From positions 1 through 6,268 of the forward strand of contig JABDRA010000063.1 in NCBI GenBank assembly GCA_013041995.1: a DNA stretch of 6,268 bases, written 5' to 3'. The notes under the pieces were generated by a model. The model had not been told where the DNA came from. It saw only the letters and a list, made by a program, of their open reading frames with translations, and ran no database searches. This document shows positions 6,058 through 6,268 of the stretch, one piece after another. How positions within the stretch are numbered: the first letter of the stretch is position 1; every line of letters starts with the position of its first letter. This DNA is from Anderseniella sp. (GTDB lineage Bacteria > Pseudomonadota > Alphaproteobacteria > Rhizobiales > Aestuariivirgaceae). A program made the position numbers and the translations under genes.

Positions 6058-6268
6058 TCAAGACTGGTAAGTGATGACGCCGTCACAAATGGTCGTTGTG
6101 ACCTCCATGGTATCAATCGCGCCGGGATCCGTGGTTTCGATATTGCCGTCCAGCATGACGATGTCGGCGAGCGATCCCTTCTTGAGAGCTCCTTTGCAGG
6201 TTTCGCTGAACTCCGCATAGGCACCGCCGGCGGTGTAACCATGCACGGCCTGATGCAGTGACTGGCGC
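6058..6268 (-). CDS. Amidohydrolase family protein (YtcJ-like, Amidohydro_3), C-terminal end
   Basis: The frame is open from the right edge to the TGA at 6058-6060, giving about 70 C-terminal residues. The start lies outside the window. The visible RQSLHQAVHGYTAGGAYAEF matches the end of the TIM barrel in this family. KGSLADIVMLDGNIETTDP and the ending TTTICDGVITYQS match the C-terminal beta-sandwich, where the family consensus is G.lADlvvLd...-dP..i....v..T.v.G..vY. Members are metal-dependent hydrolases acting on amide or ester bonds of mostly unknown substrates. The metal ligands lie upstream and cannot be checked here. The stop is 3 bp from that of the reductase gene on the other strand, so the two mRNAs probably overlap at their 3' ends. 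Confidence 0.88.
   Translation of the reverse strand, partial: RQSLHQAVHGYTAGGAYAEFSETCKGALKKGSLADIVMLDGNIETTDPGAIDTMEVTTTICDGVITYQS

Noticed and set aside
1..6268. Possible mobile element, CRISPR array, RNA gene or defence/biosynthetic system
   Set aside because: No transposase, integrase, regular repeats, tRNA/rRNA-like sequence or defence-type domain was found; all seven genes belong to common metabolic or transport families.

Overview
The window looks like ordinary chromosomal DNA from a Gram-negative bacterium, most likely an alphaproteobacterium. This rests on moderately high GC judged by eye, compact gene packing, and protein signatures such as the glutathionyl-hydroquinone reductase and the thiolase and acyl-CoA ligase types. 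The taxon is an inference; no marker gene is present. I see no rRNA, tRNA, CRISPR array, insertion sequence or integrase.

Seven protein genes fill almost all of the window. From left to right they are: the C-terminal part of a thiolase (+, cut by the left edge); an AMP-forming acyl-CoA synthetase (-); a HisC-like PLP aminotransferase (+) joined by an ATGA overlap to an EamA/DMT-family permease (+); an enoyl-CoA hydratase/isomerase-family protein (-); a Xi-class glutathionyl-hydroquinone reductase of the YqjG type (+); and the C-terminal end of a YtcJ-like amidohydrolase (-, cut by the right edge).

The strands alternate. There are three convergent junctions with very short gaps (22, 5 and 3 bp) and two divergent spacers (2089-2184 and 5021-5106). 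Both divergent spacers hold inverted repeats that could be operators.

The thiolase, acyl-CoA synthetase and crotonase-fold protein suggest a neighbourhood for activating and beta-oxidation-like breakdown of an unidentified carboxylic acid. They are not in one operon, and the crotonase-fold protein lacks both catalytic glutamates of classical enoyl-CoA hydratase. The aminotransferase-permease pair looks like a two-gene operon handling an amino acid or related metabolite. The reductase recycles glutathionyl-quinone adducts. I found no clear new biological system. The best leads are the atypical crotonase active site and the palindromes in front of the reductase gene.
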